Shown here: one piece after another, positions 47,366 to 57,355 of the stretch
Numbering within the stretch: position 1 is the first letter of the stretch
Layout of the letters: every line of letters starts with the position of its first letter
The notes under the pieces: model-generated
The model's database searches: none
What the model saw: only the letters and a program-made list of their open reading frames with translations
What the model was told of the DNA's origin: nothing
Source: Paracoccaceae bacterium
GTDB lineage: Bacteria > Pseudomonadota > Alphaproteobacteria > Rhodobacterales > Rhodobacteraceae
DNA length: 64,000 nt
Assembly (NCBI GenBank): GCA_004153385.1
Contig: SDAL01000001.1
Coordinates: 558,001-622,000, forward strand
Direction of reading: 5' to 3'
Translations under genes and position numbers: made by a program

Positions 47366-48757
47366 ATGACACGGACAACGATCCGATTGCGCAACAGCCT
47401 CAGCCGCAAGGTGGAGCCTTTTGTTCCGATTGATCCTGAAAACCTGCGGCTGTATCTGTGTGGGCCGACGGTCTATGACCGCGCGCATCTGGGCAATGCC
47501 CGCCCCGTCGTGGTCTTTGATGTCCTGAACCGGTTGTTGCGGCATGTTTATGGGGCCCACCAGGTTACGTATGTACGCAATTTTACCGATGTAGATGACA
47601 AGATCAACGCTACGGCTTTGGCGCGAAAAAATGCAGGCGCCGACAGCAGCCTTGAGGCGCTGATCCGCGAGCGGACCGAAGAAACCATACGTTGGTATCA
47701 CGAAGATATGGATGCCTTGGGCGCTGATCGCCCCGATCACGAGCCCCGCGCCACGGATTACATCGATGCGATGATCCGTATGATCGCAGGCCTGATCGAG
47801 AGCGGCCATGCCTACGCCGCCCAAGGGCATGTGATGTTCCGGGTACGGTCATTTGCGGAATATGGAAAGCTTTCGGGGCGTTCTGTCGATGATATGATCG
47901 CAGGCGCGCGCGTCGAGGTCGCCCCCTACAAAGAAGATCCGATGGATTTCGTGATGTGGAAACCTTCGGATGACGAACTTCCCGGATGGGATAGCCCTTG
48001 GGGACGTGGACGGCCCGGCTGGCATATCGAGTGCTCGGCCATGAGTTATGAATTATTTGGCGACAGCTTTGATATTCATGGCGGCGGTATTGATTTGCAG
48101 TTTCCACATCATGAAAACGAGATGGCCCAAAGCTGCTGCGCCCATCCGCAGGGGGATTTCGCGCGCTACTGGCTTCACAACGAGATGTTGCAGGTCGAAG
48201 GCAAGAAAATGTCCAAATCCTTGGGCAACTTCTTTACCGTTCGTGATCTTCTTGATCAGGGCATCCCCGGTGAGGTGATCCGGTTTGTGTTTTTGCAGAC
48301 CCATTATGCCAAACCGATGGATTGGACTGCCGAGAAGGCACGCCAGGCCGAGGTGACGTTGCGCAAGTGGCATGCGCTTACGGCGGGCATCGAACCCGCC
48401 GCAAGCGCCGCGCCGTCGGTGGTTGATGCGCTGGCGGATGACCTGAACACTGCAGGCGCGATTGCGGCATTGCATGCGTTACGCGATCCGGCCGTGCTAA
48501 AGGCATCGGCGCATCTGCTAGGATTATTGCAGACGGATATGGCTGGATGGGCACAAACCGCAGATGTCGATTTAACCATGTGGGCCGACAAGCTTGCGGA
48601 CCTGCGCACGGCTGCCATGCAAACCAAGGATTTTGCGCCAGTCGATGCGTTGAAGCAGGCGTTGGTTGCGGCGGGGGTCGAGGTGCGCATGTCGAAAGCA
48701 GGCGTCGAACTGTTGCCGGGCGCGGGGTTCGATCCCAGCCAGTTACCTGAACTGTAA
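47366..48757 (+). CDS. cysS: Cysteinyl-tRNA synthetase
   Basis: CysRS, 463 residues, charges tRNA-Cys. The ATG at 47366 is used; a TTG at 47357 is closer to the AGGGAG site. It carries [26 protein letters not shown] with the HIGH-type HLGN and zinc Cys, [31 protein letters not shown], and KMSKSLGNF (KMSKS). The upstream leader peptide and stems suggest its level responds to cysteine supply. cimA follows 10 bases later. Confidence 0.97.
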   Translation: MTRTTIRLRNSLSRKVEPFVPIDPENLRLYLCGPTVYDRAHLGNARPVVVFDVLNRLLRHVYGAHQVTYVRNFTDVDDKINATALARKNAGADSSLEALIRERTEETIRWYHEDMDALGADRPDHEPRATDYIDAMIRMIAGLIESGHAYAAQGHVMFRVRSFAEYGKLSGRSVDDMIAGARVEVAPYKEDPMDFVMWKPSDDELPGWDSPWGRGRPGWHIECSAMSYELFGDSFDIHGGGIDLQFPHHENEMAQSCCAHPQGDFARYWLHNEMLQVEGKKMSKSLGNFFTVRDLLDQGIPGEVIRFVFLQTHYAKPMDWTAEKARQAEVTLRKWHALTAGIEPAASAAPSVVDALADDLNTAGAIAALHALRDPAVLKASAHLLGLLQTDMAGWAQTADVDLTMWADKLADLRTAAMQTKDFAPVDALKQALVAAGVEVRMSKAGVELLPGAGFDPSQLPEL

Positions 48758-48767
48758 GGAGAAGAGT

Positions 48768-50387
48768 TTGTCCAAAGAGCGTCTTTATCTATACGACACG
48801 ACGCTGCGCGATGGCCAGCAGACACAGGGTGTGCAATTTTCGGTCTCGGAGAAGATCACGATTGCCAAGGCACTGGACGAGATCGGGATAGATTATATCG
48901 AAGGCGGTTGGCCGGGTGCCAATCCCACAGACAGTGATTTTTTCGATGTGCGGCCTGAAACGCGTGCGACCTTCACCGCCTTTGGCATGACAAAGCGCAC
49001 GGGACGTTCCGCGGAAAACGACGAGGTGCTGGCAGGGGTCATGAATGCGCGCACTCCTGCGGTGTGTCTGGTGGGCAAGACCCATGATTTTCATGTCACT
49101 GCGGCGCTTGGAATCACGACACAGGAAAATATCGAAAATATTCGTGCGTCAGTAGCGCATATGGTTGCCCAAGGTCGCGAAGCGCTGTTCGATGCCGAGC
49201 ATTTTTTTGACGGCTATAAGGCCAACCCGGAATATGCGCTGGCATGTATTCGGGCGGCAATGGAAGCCGGCGCACGTTGGGTGGTGTTATGTGATACCAA
49301 TGGCGGCAGTTTGCCCGACGAAATTTCGCATATTGTGGGCGAGTTGATCGCAAGCGGTTTGTCAGGCGCCCGTTTGGGGATCCACTGTCATGACGATATG
49401 GGCATGGCCGTGGCGGGGTCTTTGGCGGCGGTGGAGGCCGGTGTACGCCAGATACAAGGCACGCTTAACGGCTTGGGCGAACGTTGCGGCAATGCCAATC
49501 TGATCTCGATTATCCCGACCTTATTGTTGAAACCGGCCTATTCAAACCGTTTTGAGACGCAAGTGACTACGGCCGCGCTGGTGCATCTGACGGCTGTATC
49601 GCGCAAGCTTGACGATCTTCTGAACCGTGTACCATCACGGGCTGCACCCTATGTTGGTGCCTCTGCCTTTACCCATAAGGCAGGGCTTCATGCGAGCGCG
49701 ATTTTGAAGGACCCATCGACCTACGAACATATCGATCCTGAATGTGTGGGCAACACGCGCCTGATCCCGATGTCCAATCAGGCAGGCCAATCGAATTTGC
49801 GCGCGCGGCTTCTGGATATGGGGCTGACGGTCGAAAAGGGTGATCCACGCCTGACCCGGATTTTGGATGAGGTGAAGTTACGCGAGGATGCAGGCTATGC
49901 CTATGACGGGGCGCAGGCGAGTTTCGAGCTGGTGGCGCGGCGGATCTTGTCCGAACTGCCGGCATTTTTCAGCGTTGAACGATACCGTGTGGTGATAGAG
50001 CGCCGTCATGACGGACATAAAATGGCAAGCAGCTCCGAGGCGGTCGTGGTGCTGAACGTGGGCGGTGAGCGGATGCTTTCGGTATCGGAAAGCTGGGACG
50101 AGGCCGGCAGTGATCGCGGGCCGGTCAATGCGCTTTGGCAGGCGCTTGCCCGCGATTTAGGCCCCTATCAGCGGTATATCGAAGATATGAAGCTGGTCGA
50201 TTTCCGTGTTCGTATCACCGGCGGCGGGACGGCGGCGGTCACCCGCGTGGTGATCGATTCAGAAGACGGTACAGGCCAGCGCTGGTCCACCGTCGGGGTG
50301 AATGCCAATCTTGTGGATGCCTCTTTTGAAGCGCTTTTGGAGGCAATCGAATGGAAACTTCTGCGCGACGGGGTGGTGCCGCGATGA
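48768..50387 (+). CDS. cimA: Citramalate synthase
   Basis: A 539-residue enzyme that joins pyruvate and acetyl-CoA to citramalate, an isoleucine route. The start is TTG at 48768 with AAGGAG 6 bases upstream; ATG starts further upstream lie in the end of cysS. It opens LSKERLYLYDTTLRDGQQTQGVQFSVSEK, has GGWPGANPTDSDFFD, and the LeuA-dimer regulatory end (LELVDFRVRI-like text near TGGGTAAVTRVVIDSEDG). The pattern DTTLRDGQQTQGV identifies it as CimA or (R)-citramalate type rather than isopropylmalate synthase LeuA. Close to cysS, probably co-transcribed. Confidence 0.93.
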   Translation: MSKERLYLYDTTLRDGQQTQGVQFSVSEKITIAKALDEIGIDYIEGGWPGANPTDSDFFDVRPETRATFTAFGMTKRTGRSAENDEVLAGVMNARTPAVCLVGKTHDFHVTAALGITTQENIENIRASVAHMVAQGREALFDAEHFFDGYKANPEYALACIRAAMEAGARWVVLCDTNGGSLPDEISHIVGELIASGLSGARLGIHCHDDMGMAVAGSLAAVEAGVRQIQGTLNGLGERCGNANLISIIPTLLLKPAYSNRFETQVTTAALVHLTAVSRKLDDLLNRVPSRAAPYVGASAFTHKAGLHASAILKDPSTYEHIDPECVGNTRLIPMSNQAGQSNLRARLLDMGLTVEKGDPRLTRILDEVKLREDAGYAYDGAQASFELVARRILSELPAFFSVERYRVVIERRHDGHKMASSSEAVVVLNVGGERMLSVSESWDEAGSDRGPVNALWQALARDLGPYQRYIEDMKLVDFRVRITGGGTAAVTRVVIDSEDGTGQRWSTVGVNANLVDASFEALLEAIEWKLLRDGVVPR

Positions 50388-51136
50388 AGGATTCGGAGAT
50401 TGCTTGCGCGCGCTTGGTAGAAACAGGCGACCCAGAACGGTTCCGCGCGATTATGGCAGTGCCTGTCTCTTATCGCCGGCCATTATGGCCCCTGCATGCG
50501 CTTAATCTCGAGGTTGCGCGTGCGCCATGGGCTTCGAAAGAGCCATTGGTGGCGGAGATGCGGCTGCAGTGGTGGGTAGATGCGCTGGAACGGCTGGCCG
50601 ACGATGGCGTGGTCCCACCGCATGAAATCGGTCCGGCACTTGGCGTATTGCGTCCTGTCGCCCCTATTCTAAGCGCTTTGGCTGATGCAAGGCGGGTGGA
50701 TTGCTGGCCCGATCCTTTTACCAAGACAGATGATCTGTGGCTGTATCTTGATGGAACTGCAGGCAATCTGTTTTGGGCAAGTGCGAAGCTTTTGGGGGCC
50801 CCTGATAGCGAAGAACCCCGTGTGCGCGCGCAGGGGACCGCGATGGGGCTTGCCGCCTATCTGATGGCCGTCCCTGAGCTTGAGCGCCTTGGCCGACACC
50901 CGCTGCCAGATGGCCGTGCCGATGCGATTGCCCGACTGGCAATACAAGGCCGCGATACGCTGCGCATCAAAACCTCGCTGTCAAAGCCGGCCCGCTGTGC
51001 CCTGTTGCCGGGGTGGGAGGCGGAGGCTGTTTTATCGCGTGTGGCGCGCGAACCCGGCCGTGTCGCCGCAGGCGCGTTTCATGGCGCCGAGATCGGGCGC
51101 CGCTTCGGGCTGTTACGCGCGGCATGGCGGTGTTGA
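50384..51136 (+). CDS. Squalene/phytoene synthase family protein
   Basis: A 250-residue all-helical protein of the squalene/phytoene synthase fold. It begins MKDSEIACARLVETGDPERFRAIMAVPVSYRRPLWPLHALNLEVARAPWASKEPLVAEMRLQWWVDALERL; the first Asp-rich motif typical of synthases is not well kept, which resembles the NDUFAF6-like subgroup, complex I assembly factors in alphaproteobacteria and mitochondria. The ATG overlaps the cimA stop (ATGA). A prenyl-transfer activity is not certain; a role in respiratory complex assembly is an inference. Confidence 0.8.
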   Translation: MKDSEIACARLVETGDPERFRAIMAVPVSYRRPLWPLHALNLEVARAPWASKEPLVAEMRLQWWVDALERLADDGVVPPHEIGPALGVLRPVAPILSALADARRVDCWPDPFTKTDDLWLYLDGTAGNLFWASAKLLGAPDSEEPRVRAQGTAMGLAAYLMAVPELERLGRHPLPDGRADAIARLAIQGRDTLRIKTSLSKPARCALLPGWEAEAVLSRVAREPGRVAAGAFHGAEIGRRFGLLRAAWRC

Positions 51137-51303
51137 GCTTTTCCTTGCGTTCTTAAATCTATCTTCAGGACTTGTCGGCAGGTTGCAGGAGCGGCGCAGA
51201 AAATTTCTGCCGTAAGATAGGCCCGACCCCGGTTGCAATGCGCATTGCTTTCAGCATCGCGTTGCGGCGGACATGTGGCGAGTTGCAAGGAATGAGAGGC
51301 AGT

Positions 51304-52344
51304 ATGAGCGTCACGCGCGTCCTGATCGTAGACGATTCCGCCACGATCCGGTCATTGATCCGGTCCCGATTGGACAGTGATCCACGGTTGAGTGTGGTGG
51401 GTGAGGCGGCCGATCCCTATGATGCTCGCGAAAAGATAAAGGCGCTGTCTCCTGATGTGTTGACACTGGACGTCGAGATGCCGCGCATGGATGGCATCGC
51501 ATTTTTAGAAAAACTGATGCGATTGCGTCCGATCCCTGTTGTGATGGTCTCCACACTAACGCACCGAGGGTCCGCCAAAGCGATGGAGGCGTTGTCTCTC
51601 GGTGCGGTGGAATGTGTTGGCAAACCACGCAACGGCAACCCGAGTGCCGCCTTCGATAATTTGCCGGACCTGTTGGTAATGGCCGCTCGCGCGCAGCTGC
51701 GCACCGGACCGCGCAAGGCGGCAAGCCCGCCGCAAAGCTTTTCGTGGAGCGGCAAGACGGTGCTGATCGGCTCATCAACAGGTGGCGTCGAAGCGTTGGA
51801 GACGGTTTTGTCCGGGTATCCGCGCAATTGTCCGCCCACTTTGATCACCCAGCATATGCCAGAAAGCTTTCTGGCAAGCTTTGCGCGGCGGTTGCAACGA
51901 CTGATCGTGCCGCAACTTGTGCTGGCGCAGGATGGTATGGCTCTACGGGAGGGACACGTTTATCTGGCACCGGGTGGCAATTTTCATTTGGCGCTCACCC
52001 CCGGGGAGCCTGCAAAATGCAGGCTTGTCGCCTCTGAAAAATGCAACGGCCATCGTCCATCGGTCGAGGTTTTGTTTGATTCAGCCTTGCCTATGGCGCC
52101 CAGACTTGTGTGTGTGATGCTAACAGGCATGGGCCGCGATGGGGCCGATGCCATGCTGCGCTTGCGCCGTGCGGGCGCGCGCTGCATTGCTCAGGATGCG
52201 ACCACATCAGTGGTTTATGGTATGCCAAAGGCTGCGATAGAGAACGGCGCTGCTGAAAAAGCCTATCCGTTAACAAAAATATCCGATGCGATTTTGTCTC
52301 TGTCAGGGCGACAAACAGCAGTCGCACACCGAAAGAGAGGTTGA
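51304..52344 (+). CDS. cheB: Chemotaxis methylesterase/glutaminase CheB
   Basis: CheB, 346 residues: a receiver domain then a methylesterase. Start ATG at 51304 with GAGAGGC upstream. The receiver reads RVLIVDDSATIRSLIRSRLDSDPR, Asp about 56 in LTLDVEMPRMDGIAFLEKL, Thr/Lys positions VSTLTHRG and VGKP. The catalytic domain has LIGSSTGGVEALE with Ser about 158, His in ITQHMPESF and Asp in MLTGMGRDGADAM. It removes methyl groups from receptors. cheD follows after 4 bases, but no cheA, cheW, cheR, cheY or receptor gene lies in the window. Confidence 0.97.
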   Translation: MSVTRVLIVDDSATIRSLIRSRLDSDPRLSVVGEAADPYDAREKIKALSPDVLTLDVEMPRMDGIAFLEKLMRLRPIPVVMVSTLTHRGSAKAMEALSLGAVECVGKPRNGNPSAAFDNLPDLLVMAARAQLRTGPRKAASPPQSFSWSGKTVLIGSSTGGVEALETVLSGYPRNCPPTLITQHMPESFLASFARRLQRLIVPQLVLAQDGMALREGHVYLAPGGNFHLALTPGEPAKCRLVASEKCNGHRPSVEVLFDSALPMAPRLVCVMLTGMGRDGADAMLRLRRAGARCIAQDATTSVVYGMPKAAIENGAAEKAYPLTKISDAILSLSGRQTAVAHRKRG

Positions 52345-52348
52345 GTGT

Positions 52349-52867
52349 ATGGTGCTTTTAACCAACGGCCGCCCGAAACACATTTCGCAAGGCGAGTTCG
52401 AGATCGGGGTGAACGAGGCCGGATCTATCTCAACAATTCTAGGATCATGTGTTGCCACGTGTCTTTATGATGATGTCGCGCGTGTCGGCGGGATGAACCA
52501 TTTTCTTTTGCCCGAAGGCATAGGCAATACCGCAAGTTTTGGCGTGAATGCGATGGAGTTGTTGATCAACGAAATTATCAAGAACGGTGGCGTTAGATCG
52601 CGTCTGTGTGCAAAGGTGTTTGGCGGTGCGAGGATGATCGCAGGGCTTTCGGATGTGGGCGCGCGCAATGCAGTATTTGTGACAGAATTCCTTGCCAAAG
52701 AGGGGATAAAATGTGTGGGCCAAAGCCTTGGCGGCACGCAGGCCCGACGCGTGGAATTCTGGCCTGCAGATGGTCGAGCGCGTCAGCGGTTGCTTGGTGA
52801 AACACAGCTGGTTGAAAAAGCGCCGCCGCCGCCCAAACCTGTGTCAAATGATGTGGAGTTGTTCTAG
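52349..52867 (+). CDS. cheD: Chemoreceptor glutamine deamidase CheD
   Basis: CheD, 172 residues, from the ATG at 52349. It has the GSC nucleophile motif GSISTILGSCVATCLYDDVARVGGMNHFLLPEG with catalytic Cys and His, and KVFGGARMIAGLSDVGARN. It deamidates receptor glutamines and cooperates with CheB or CheC. It follows cheB by 4 bases, so the two form an operon. Decayed transposase sequence begins about 70 bases after its stop. Confidence 0.97.
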   Translation: MVLLTNGRPKHISQGEFEIGVNEAGSISTILGSCVATCLYDDVARVGGMNHFLLPEGIGNTASFGVNAMELLINEIIKNGGVRSRLCAKVFGGARMIAGLSDVGARNAVFVTEFLAKEGIKCVGQSLGGTQARRVEFWPADGRARQRLLGETQLVEKAPPPPKPVSNDVELF

Positions 52868-52933
52868 GCTGAAGGCCCCATTGCCAATCAAAGACGGTTG
52901 AACGAGAGCGATGGCAGAGAAGACCATCTTTGC

Positions 52934-53642
52934 TCACCAGTTGTATCTGGTTGCCACGCGCCGCCAGTCCTTGGGTCTACCAAGCATGATCTGGATATGG
53001 TTGCGGCGTTTGTAGCGGCGCTTGTCGTATTTCACGATTGTCTTGCGGTACTTTCGGCCAAGGACGCAGGCACGTATCGCTTGTCCTGAAAGGCGTCCCG
53101 GAACCAGTCGGCGTCGTGGCTCCGGTCTGCGGGCCGCCAGTCGACATCGGGTAGGCTACCGAGCAATTCCTGCGCCGCGATGGAACCGCTGACCTGTTCG
53201 GCAAGAATGAAGGCGTTGATCGGGAGGCCCTTGCTGGCGCAAATGGTATGACGCCTTGTGAACATGCCGCCCTTGGTGCACCCCATCAGGTGGCCATGCC
53301 CCCGTTTTTCGCGCCTAGGCTGGACGCTGTGCCTTCAGAGGCTTGCTCGACTGCATGGCGATCGCCCATACACTTCGATCAGCATGGAGTTCGTGTCGCC
53401 GTGCTGAGCCGCCACGCTGGCCATTATCTGCGCGAAGATCATTATCGCGCCACCGCGTCCAGTGGTTGTAGACCGCCTTGTACAGCCCACACGCCTTCCG
53501 AGCCTCACACCACTTCAAGTCATTGCGATCGATAGATATAATGGGGCACAGTGCGCGCGTGTCATCAACACCATGCGTACCGTGGGGCTTCGGAAAACAG
53601 CGCTGCAAGCGCGCGATCTGCGCTTCGGTCAGCTAAAGGAGG
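52934..53642 (-). pseudogene. Decayed IS5-family transposase
   Basis: The reverse strand holds, in several frames, all parts of an IS5-type transposase: LTEAQIARLQRCFPKPHG near the start, then DLKWCEARKACGLYK, then TKGGMFTRRHTICASKGLP, INAFILAEQVS, DVDWRPADRSHDADWFRDAFQ and the ending KRRYKRRNHIQIMLGRPKDW. Stop codons and shifts separate these blocks. It is the same family as the scrap at 23917. It starts about 70 bases after cheD and marks the edge of a decayed region that reaches about 55 kb. Confidence 0.85.
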
Positions 53643-54281
53643 CTAGGCATGCCACCGCGCCTTATTGGCGAGCCGTTAGCTATGCAGCAGACCTGGAATC
53701 AATGAGCCCTTCGCCGAGTGGGGAACTCATCTGGCGATGTTTAACACCTTTCCCTGTTGGCGTAGGATGCGCAGTTACATGCCATCGCGCGGTCTGAGGC
53801 ACATGAAAATGCATGCAAGCCACGGGTCTGGCCAAGGCGAGAAACCCGAGGGACGGGGTGCGGTCGTATAATGGACTGGCGTAATGTGTTCGCCTCACGC
53901 CGATGAAATATGCGCTGGGGTTAAGCACAACTCCAGAGACGGACCTCTAGTGGGGACGCGAAACGTTTTGCGCTATGGATACCATGAAGGTGTCACCGCT
54001 CATCTTGGCGCGATCCTGATCTGCATAGCTTATTCTAATAATGGCTGTAAATGTCAGTGCCTGCGCTGTGCCGCCAAACGCTGCAAACGCTGCGAGCTGC
54101 CCGTCATTCACGCTTGAACTGCTGACAAGGCTGGGCACGTTGAAACGATTAGTTCCACGTATGAGCATTGGCTAAAACTTTCCCGATCGTGAGATGGAAG
54201 GCCGTTCCATCCGGCGATCCTTTCGGTAAGACCGGCATATTTTCTGTGCTGAGGACGGCGCAAACAAAACGAGACCTGAGC
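53643..54281. other. Decayed region between IS relics
   Basis: No believable gene in about 640 bases. Several short frames on both strands lack family patterns. Probably old insertion-derived or eroded DNA. Confidence 0.5.
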
Positions 54282-54975
54282 ATGGAGCTGGACGTTCATC
54301 CGAACGCGGCGCCTGAGCGCGATACCCATCCGGCCAACCGCCGCGATGGCCGTAGCCAAAAGACGGTTGCGACCGAAAGTGACAAGGCCACCATAGACAT
54401 CCTGCACGACCACACCGCGATCTTCAATTCGTTGCTGATTGCCAAGTATAAGCGCCGGTTTTCAGGGTCCGGACGCAGGAGCATCCGTAGTCATACGCGT
54501 GGTATGATCACGCGAGAGATCGAGGGCCACGTCACAGAAATCTCTGGTATCGAGGGGGTAGCCGGCCTGATCTGAGCGGTTACCTACGCCGTCATGGACG
54601 AGGTCACAGCGTGACAGGATCCGCCCGTGGGCCCTTGGCTATCCGGTCGTCTTCATAGATACGATTTTTGGTCAATAACCGCAGCGGCGGGAACGTATCG
54701 CATAAGGCGGCCTACAGGACGCTGACGATTCAGCCGGAGAGCAAACGCAACATTCTGGGCCTTTCGTTTCAGGCATATGAGGGCACAAAATACTCGGCCA
54801 AGGTGCAAGACGGTTTGCGCAAACGGGGTGTTCAGCAGAGTCTGATCACCGATATGGACGGACGCGCCTCACCCAAGCCATCGAGGCGACCTTTTCTCAG
54901 GCGCAGATTAAACCTGCGTTATGCATCTATTTGCGCCACTCCATGAGCTTCGCCAGCCACAAAGCCTCAACACCG
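54282..54975 (+). pseudogene. Decayed IS256-family transposase
   Basis: Blocks in different frames match IS256-type transposases: SQKTVATESDKATIDI (family SPKTV..T...V.LDIPRDR), LLIAKYKRRFSGSG (LIAKYQRRFPGFDD), HTRGMITREIEGHVTEISGIEGV (MSTREI.GHL.E.YGI.VS), then VSHKAAYRTLTIQPESKRNILGLSFQAYEG and KVQDGLRKRGVQQSLITDMDG, then CIYLRHSMSFASHK. The catalytic Asp positions fall in the DMDG block. Stop codons separate blocks, so it is dead. Confidence 0.8.
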
Positions 54976-55717
54976 TGCCGCCGCCCTGATGCCCCTCCGC
55001 GTGGCCACTTCCCCTGCGATGATACCGTGACCGAGTTGGTCTATCACGTGCTGGGTACCACCAAAGTGGACGCGCTCCGTGCTCGAATGGCACGCTATTA
55101 TAAGGCAGTTCGCCATGATGATCGAAGACTTGTTCCCAATAGTGGAACAAAATGCGCATCGCAAGGCAACCCGCGCCGTTTGACACCTATGCGATCTATG
55201 TGGATGAAATATGCGTGATCAAGGTGCTCAAGCCCAAGCGGACTATCGATGAGAATGATCCACGGCCATATGTATGCTTGGAATGCAAACCAAAAAATAC
55301 AGGGGGATCATCGGGCAGGCGATGGTCAGAATAATGTCCGGTTTTTGTGTCAGGAAGCATGATCCCCCGACCGACAGGCGTCATAGCGGCAGCTGCCACG
55401 TCACGACCGATGCGTGCGCGCCTTCAGCTTTATACCGGCCCATATGTCGCAAAGACATCATGTAGGGGGCCGTCATTATGTCCAGCAACAGGATATCGAC
55501 ATCAAGCCATCTGGCAAAAGAACCGCAAGCGCGGTGGCGTACAATTTTCGCGGCGACCCCCGCCATCAGCGATCATTATTGGCATGGTGTCTGCGAGGAT
55601 TTGGGTCATGAAAAGCACAAAGGCCCTCCATTTGCATGTCGGGCCTTTGTCAGAATGTTCATGTGTCAGGTCCATCGCGCAGATGTCACAATGCGTATCA
55701 TGCGCCGAGATGGCAGG
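54976..55717. other. Gap before mnmA, no gene seen
   Basis: About 740 bases with only short frames. It contains the possible mnmA terminator at 55619. No recognised family in the small frames. Confidence 0.5.
55619..55648 (-). terminator. Possible terminator of mnmA
   Basis: AAAGGCCC (55619-55626) is the inverted copy of GGGCCTTT (55641-55648), an 8-bp stem about 70 bases after the mnmA stop on its strand. The following T run is short (GCTTTT), so it is moderate. Confidence 0.5.
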
Positions 55718-56857
55718 TCAGTGGCCTTTCCAGATCCATCCACCGCCGAAAATCCGGCTGTCCTCCGGAGCATAAAACACGCATGCCTGGCCGGGGGCGA
55801 CCCCTTCCTCGGGCACAATAAGCTCGACCTCGGCTTCCGTCTCGGACAAGGGACGAATGATCGCCTCGCGCGGGGGACGTGTCGAGCGCACCTTGACAGA
55901 CAAATGCCATTCTTTTTGCGACGTGAACGGCGTATCGCCAAGCCAGTTGATCTCGCGCACGGGAATGGTCCGTGTGGCCAGCGCCTCTTTCGGACCGACA
56001 ATGACGCGATGCATATCGGGATCGAGTTTGACGACGTACAGCGGATCGCTACGTCCCCCAATCCCCAAACCGCGGCGTTGCCCGATCGTATAGTGGATCA
56101 CGCCTTTATGCGTGCCCAGCACGTTGCCCTGCAGATCGACGATTTCGCCCGGATCGGCCGCGCCCGGGCGTAATTTCTCGATCACGCTTGCATAATCGCC
56201 ATTGGGTACAAAGCAGATATCCTGACTGTCAGGCTTGTCAGCAACGGGCAGGCCATGTTTGGCCGCAAGCGCGCGTGTTTCTGCTTTGGAATGCAGATGC
56301 CCAAGGGGAAAACGCAAATAATTCAGTTGATCGGGCTTCGTCGAAAACAGAAAATAGCTTTGATCGCGGTTTGCATCGGCGGCGCTGTGCAGTTCCGGCC
56401 CGTGTTGGCCTTCCTTGCGCTGGATATAATGGCCTGTTGCCATGCAATCCGCGTCCAGATCCTTCGCCGTCTCCAGCAGGTCCTTGAATTTGACGCGCTC
56501 GTTGCAGCGAATACACGGAACCGGGGTTGCGCCACCCAGATAGGCATCGGCAAATTCATCAATGACAGCTTCCTGAAAGATGTTCTCGTAATCAAGAACA
56601 TAATGCGGGAAGCCCATCGTCTCGGCCACACGGCGCGCATCGTGAATGTCGCGGCCAGCGCAGCAGGCACCTTTCTTGGCAAGCGCTGCGCCATGATCGT
56701 AAAGCTGAAGCGTGACGCCGACCACGTCATAGCCTTGCTCGGCCAATTCAGCGGCCACGACAGAACTGTCGACACCGCCTGACATGGCGACGACGACTCG
56801 CGTATCCTCGGGGCGTTTGGCGAAACCGAGCGAATTCAGCGGCATGTCCTTGCTCAT
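55718..56857 (-). CDS. mnmA: tRNA 2-thiouridylase MnmA
   Basis: MnmA (TrmU), 379 residues: thiolates U34 of tRNA-Lys, Glu and Gln. The PP-loop is [18 protein letters not shown] (about residues 20-38), the catalytic Cys is in [13 protein letters not shown], and the second Cys is in [11 protein letters not shown]. The middle NRDQSYFLF and the C-terminal beta-barrel follow the family. AAGGGA lies before the ATG. It diverges from sciP with 126 bases between. A decayed transposon region begins behind its 3' end. Confidence 0.97.
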   Translation of the reverse strand: MSKDMPLNSLGFAKRPEDTRVVVAMSGGVDSSVVAAELAEQGYDVVGVTLQLYDHGAALAKKGACCAGRDIHDARRVAETMGFPHYVLDYENIFQEAVIDEFADAYLGGATPVPCIRCNERVKFKDLLETAKDLDADCMATGHYIQRKEGQHGPELHSAADANRDQSYFLFSTKPDQLNYLRFPLGHLHSKAETRALAAKHGLPVADKPDSQDICFVPNGDYASVIEKLRPGAADPGEIVDLQGNVLGTHKGVIHYTIGQRRGLGIGGRSDPLYVVKLDPDMHRVIVGPKEALATRTIPVREINWLGDTPFTSQKEWHLSVKVRSTRPPREAIIRPLSETEAEVELIVPEEGVAPGQACVFYAPEDSRIFGGGWIWKGH

Positions 56858-56983
56858 GGAAATATTCCCTTAACCAGGTCGGCAGAAATATAGGAAAATA
56901 GGCCCTTTTCACAAGAGCTAGTTTCATCCGTCGTTAAGAGGAAGCGGTGCAAATTCACATCAGGAGACAGAAGGGGTGTGCAA

Positions 56984-57262
56984 ATGTATCTCAAGAAGGT
57001 GGACGGGCCACGATCGGTGACTTTGCCGGATGGATCTATTTTAAGCCGCGCGGATCTTCCATCTGAACAAACGCGACGCTGGGTGGCGTCGCGCAAGGCG
57101 GTGGTGGTGCAAGCGGTGCTTTACGGATTAATCACAAAATCGGATGTGCTGACGAAATACGAAATTTCAGATGAAGAGCTTGATCTTTGGATTGATGCGG
57201 TAACGCGCCATGGTCTGGCGGGTTTAAAAGTGACGGCGCTGCAGAAATTCAGACAATTGTAA
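56984..57262 (+). CDS. sciP: CtrA inhibitor SciP (DUF1153)
   Basis: SciP-like helix-turn-helix protein, 92 residues. The ATG at 56984 is 7 bases after AAGGGG; a GTG at 56978 is possible. It starts MYLKKVDGPRSVTLPDGSI, then LPSEQTRRWVASRKAVVVQAVLYGLI, ISDEELDLWIDAVTRHGLAGLKVTALQKFRQL. In Caulobacter SciP binds CtrA and blocks activation of CtrA targets in G1 phase. The location just before ctrA is consistent with partner genes. Only CtrA half-sites are seen upstream. Confidence 0.95.
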   Translation: MYLKKVDGPRSVTLPDGSILSRADLPSEQTRRWVASRKAVVVQAVLYGLITKSDVLTKYEISDEELDLWIDAVTRHGLAGLKVTALQKFRQL

Positions 57263-57355
57263 AATTGAAATAAACTCTTCGTAGAGAGTAATTCTGTGTT
57301 AACCAAATGGTGTCACGGTTGGTGGTGATCAGATGATTAATGCGGAGAACATGGA

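Noticed and set aside
57299-57340. CtrA box upstream of ctrA
   Set aside because: Two TTAA half-sites exist but are not 7 bases apart; not the consensus.
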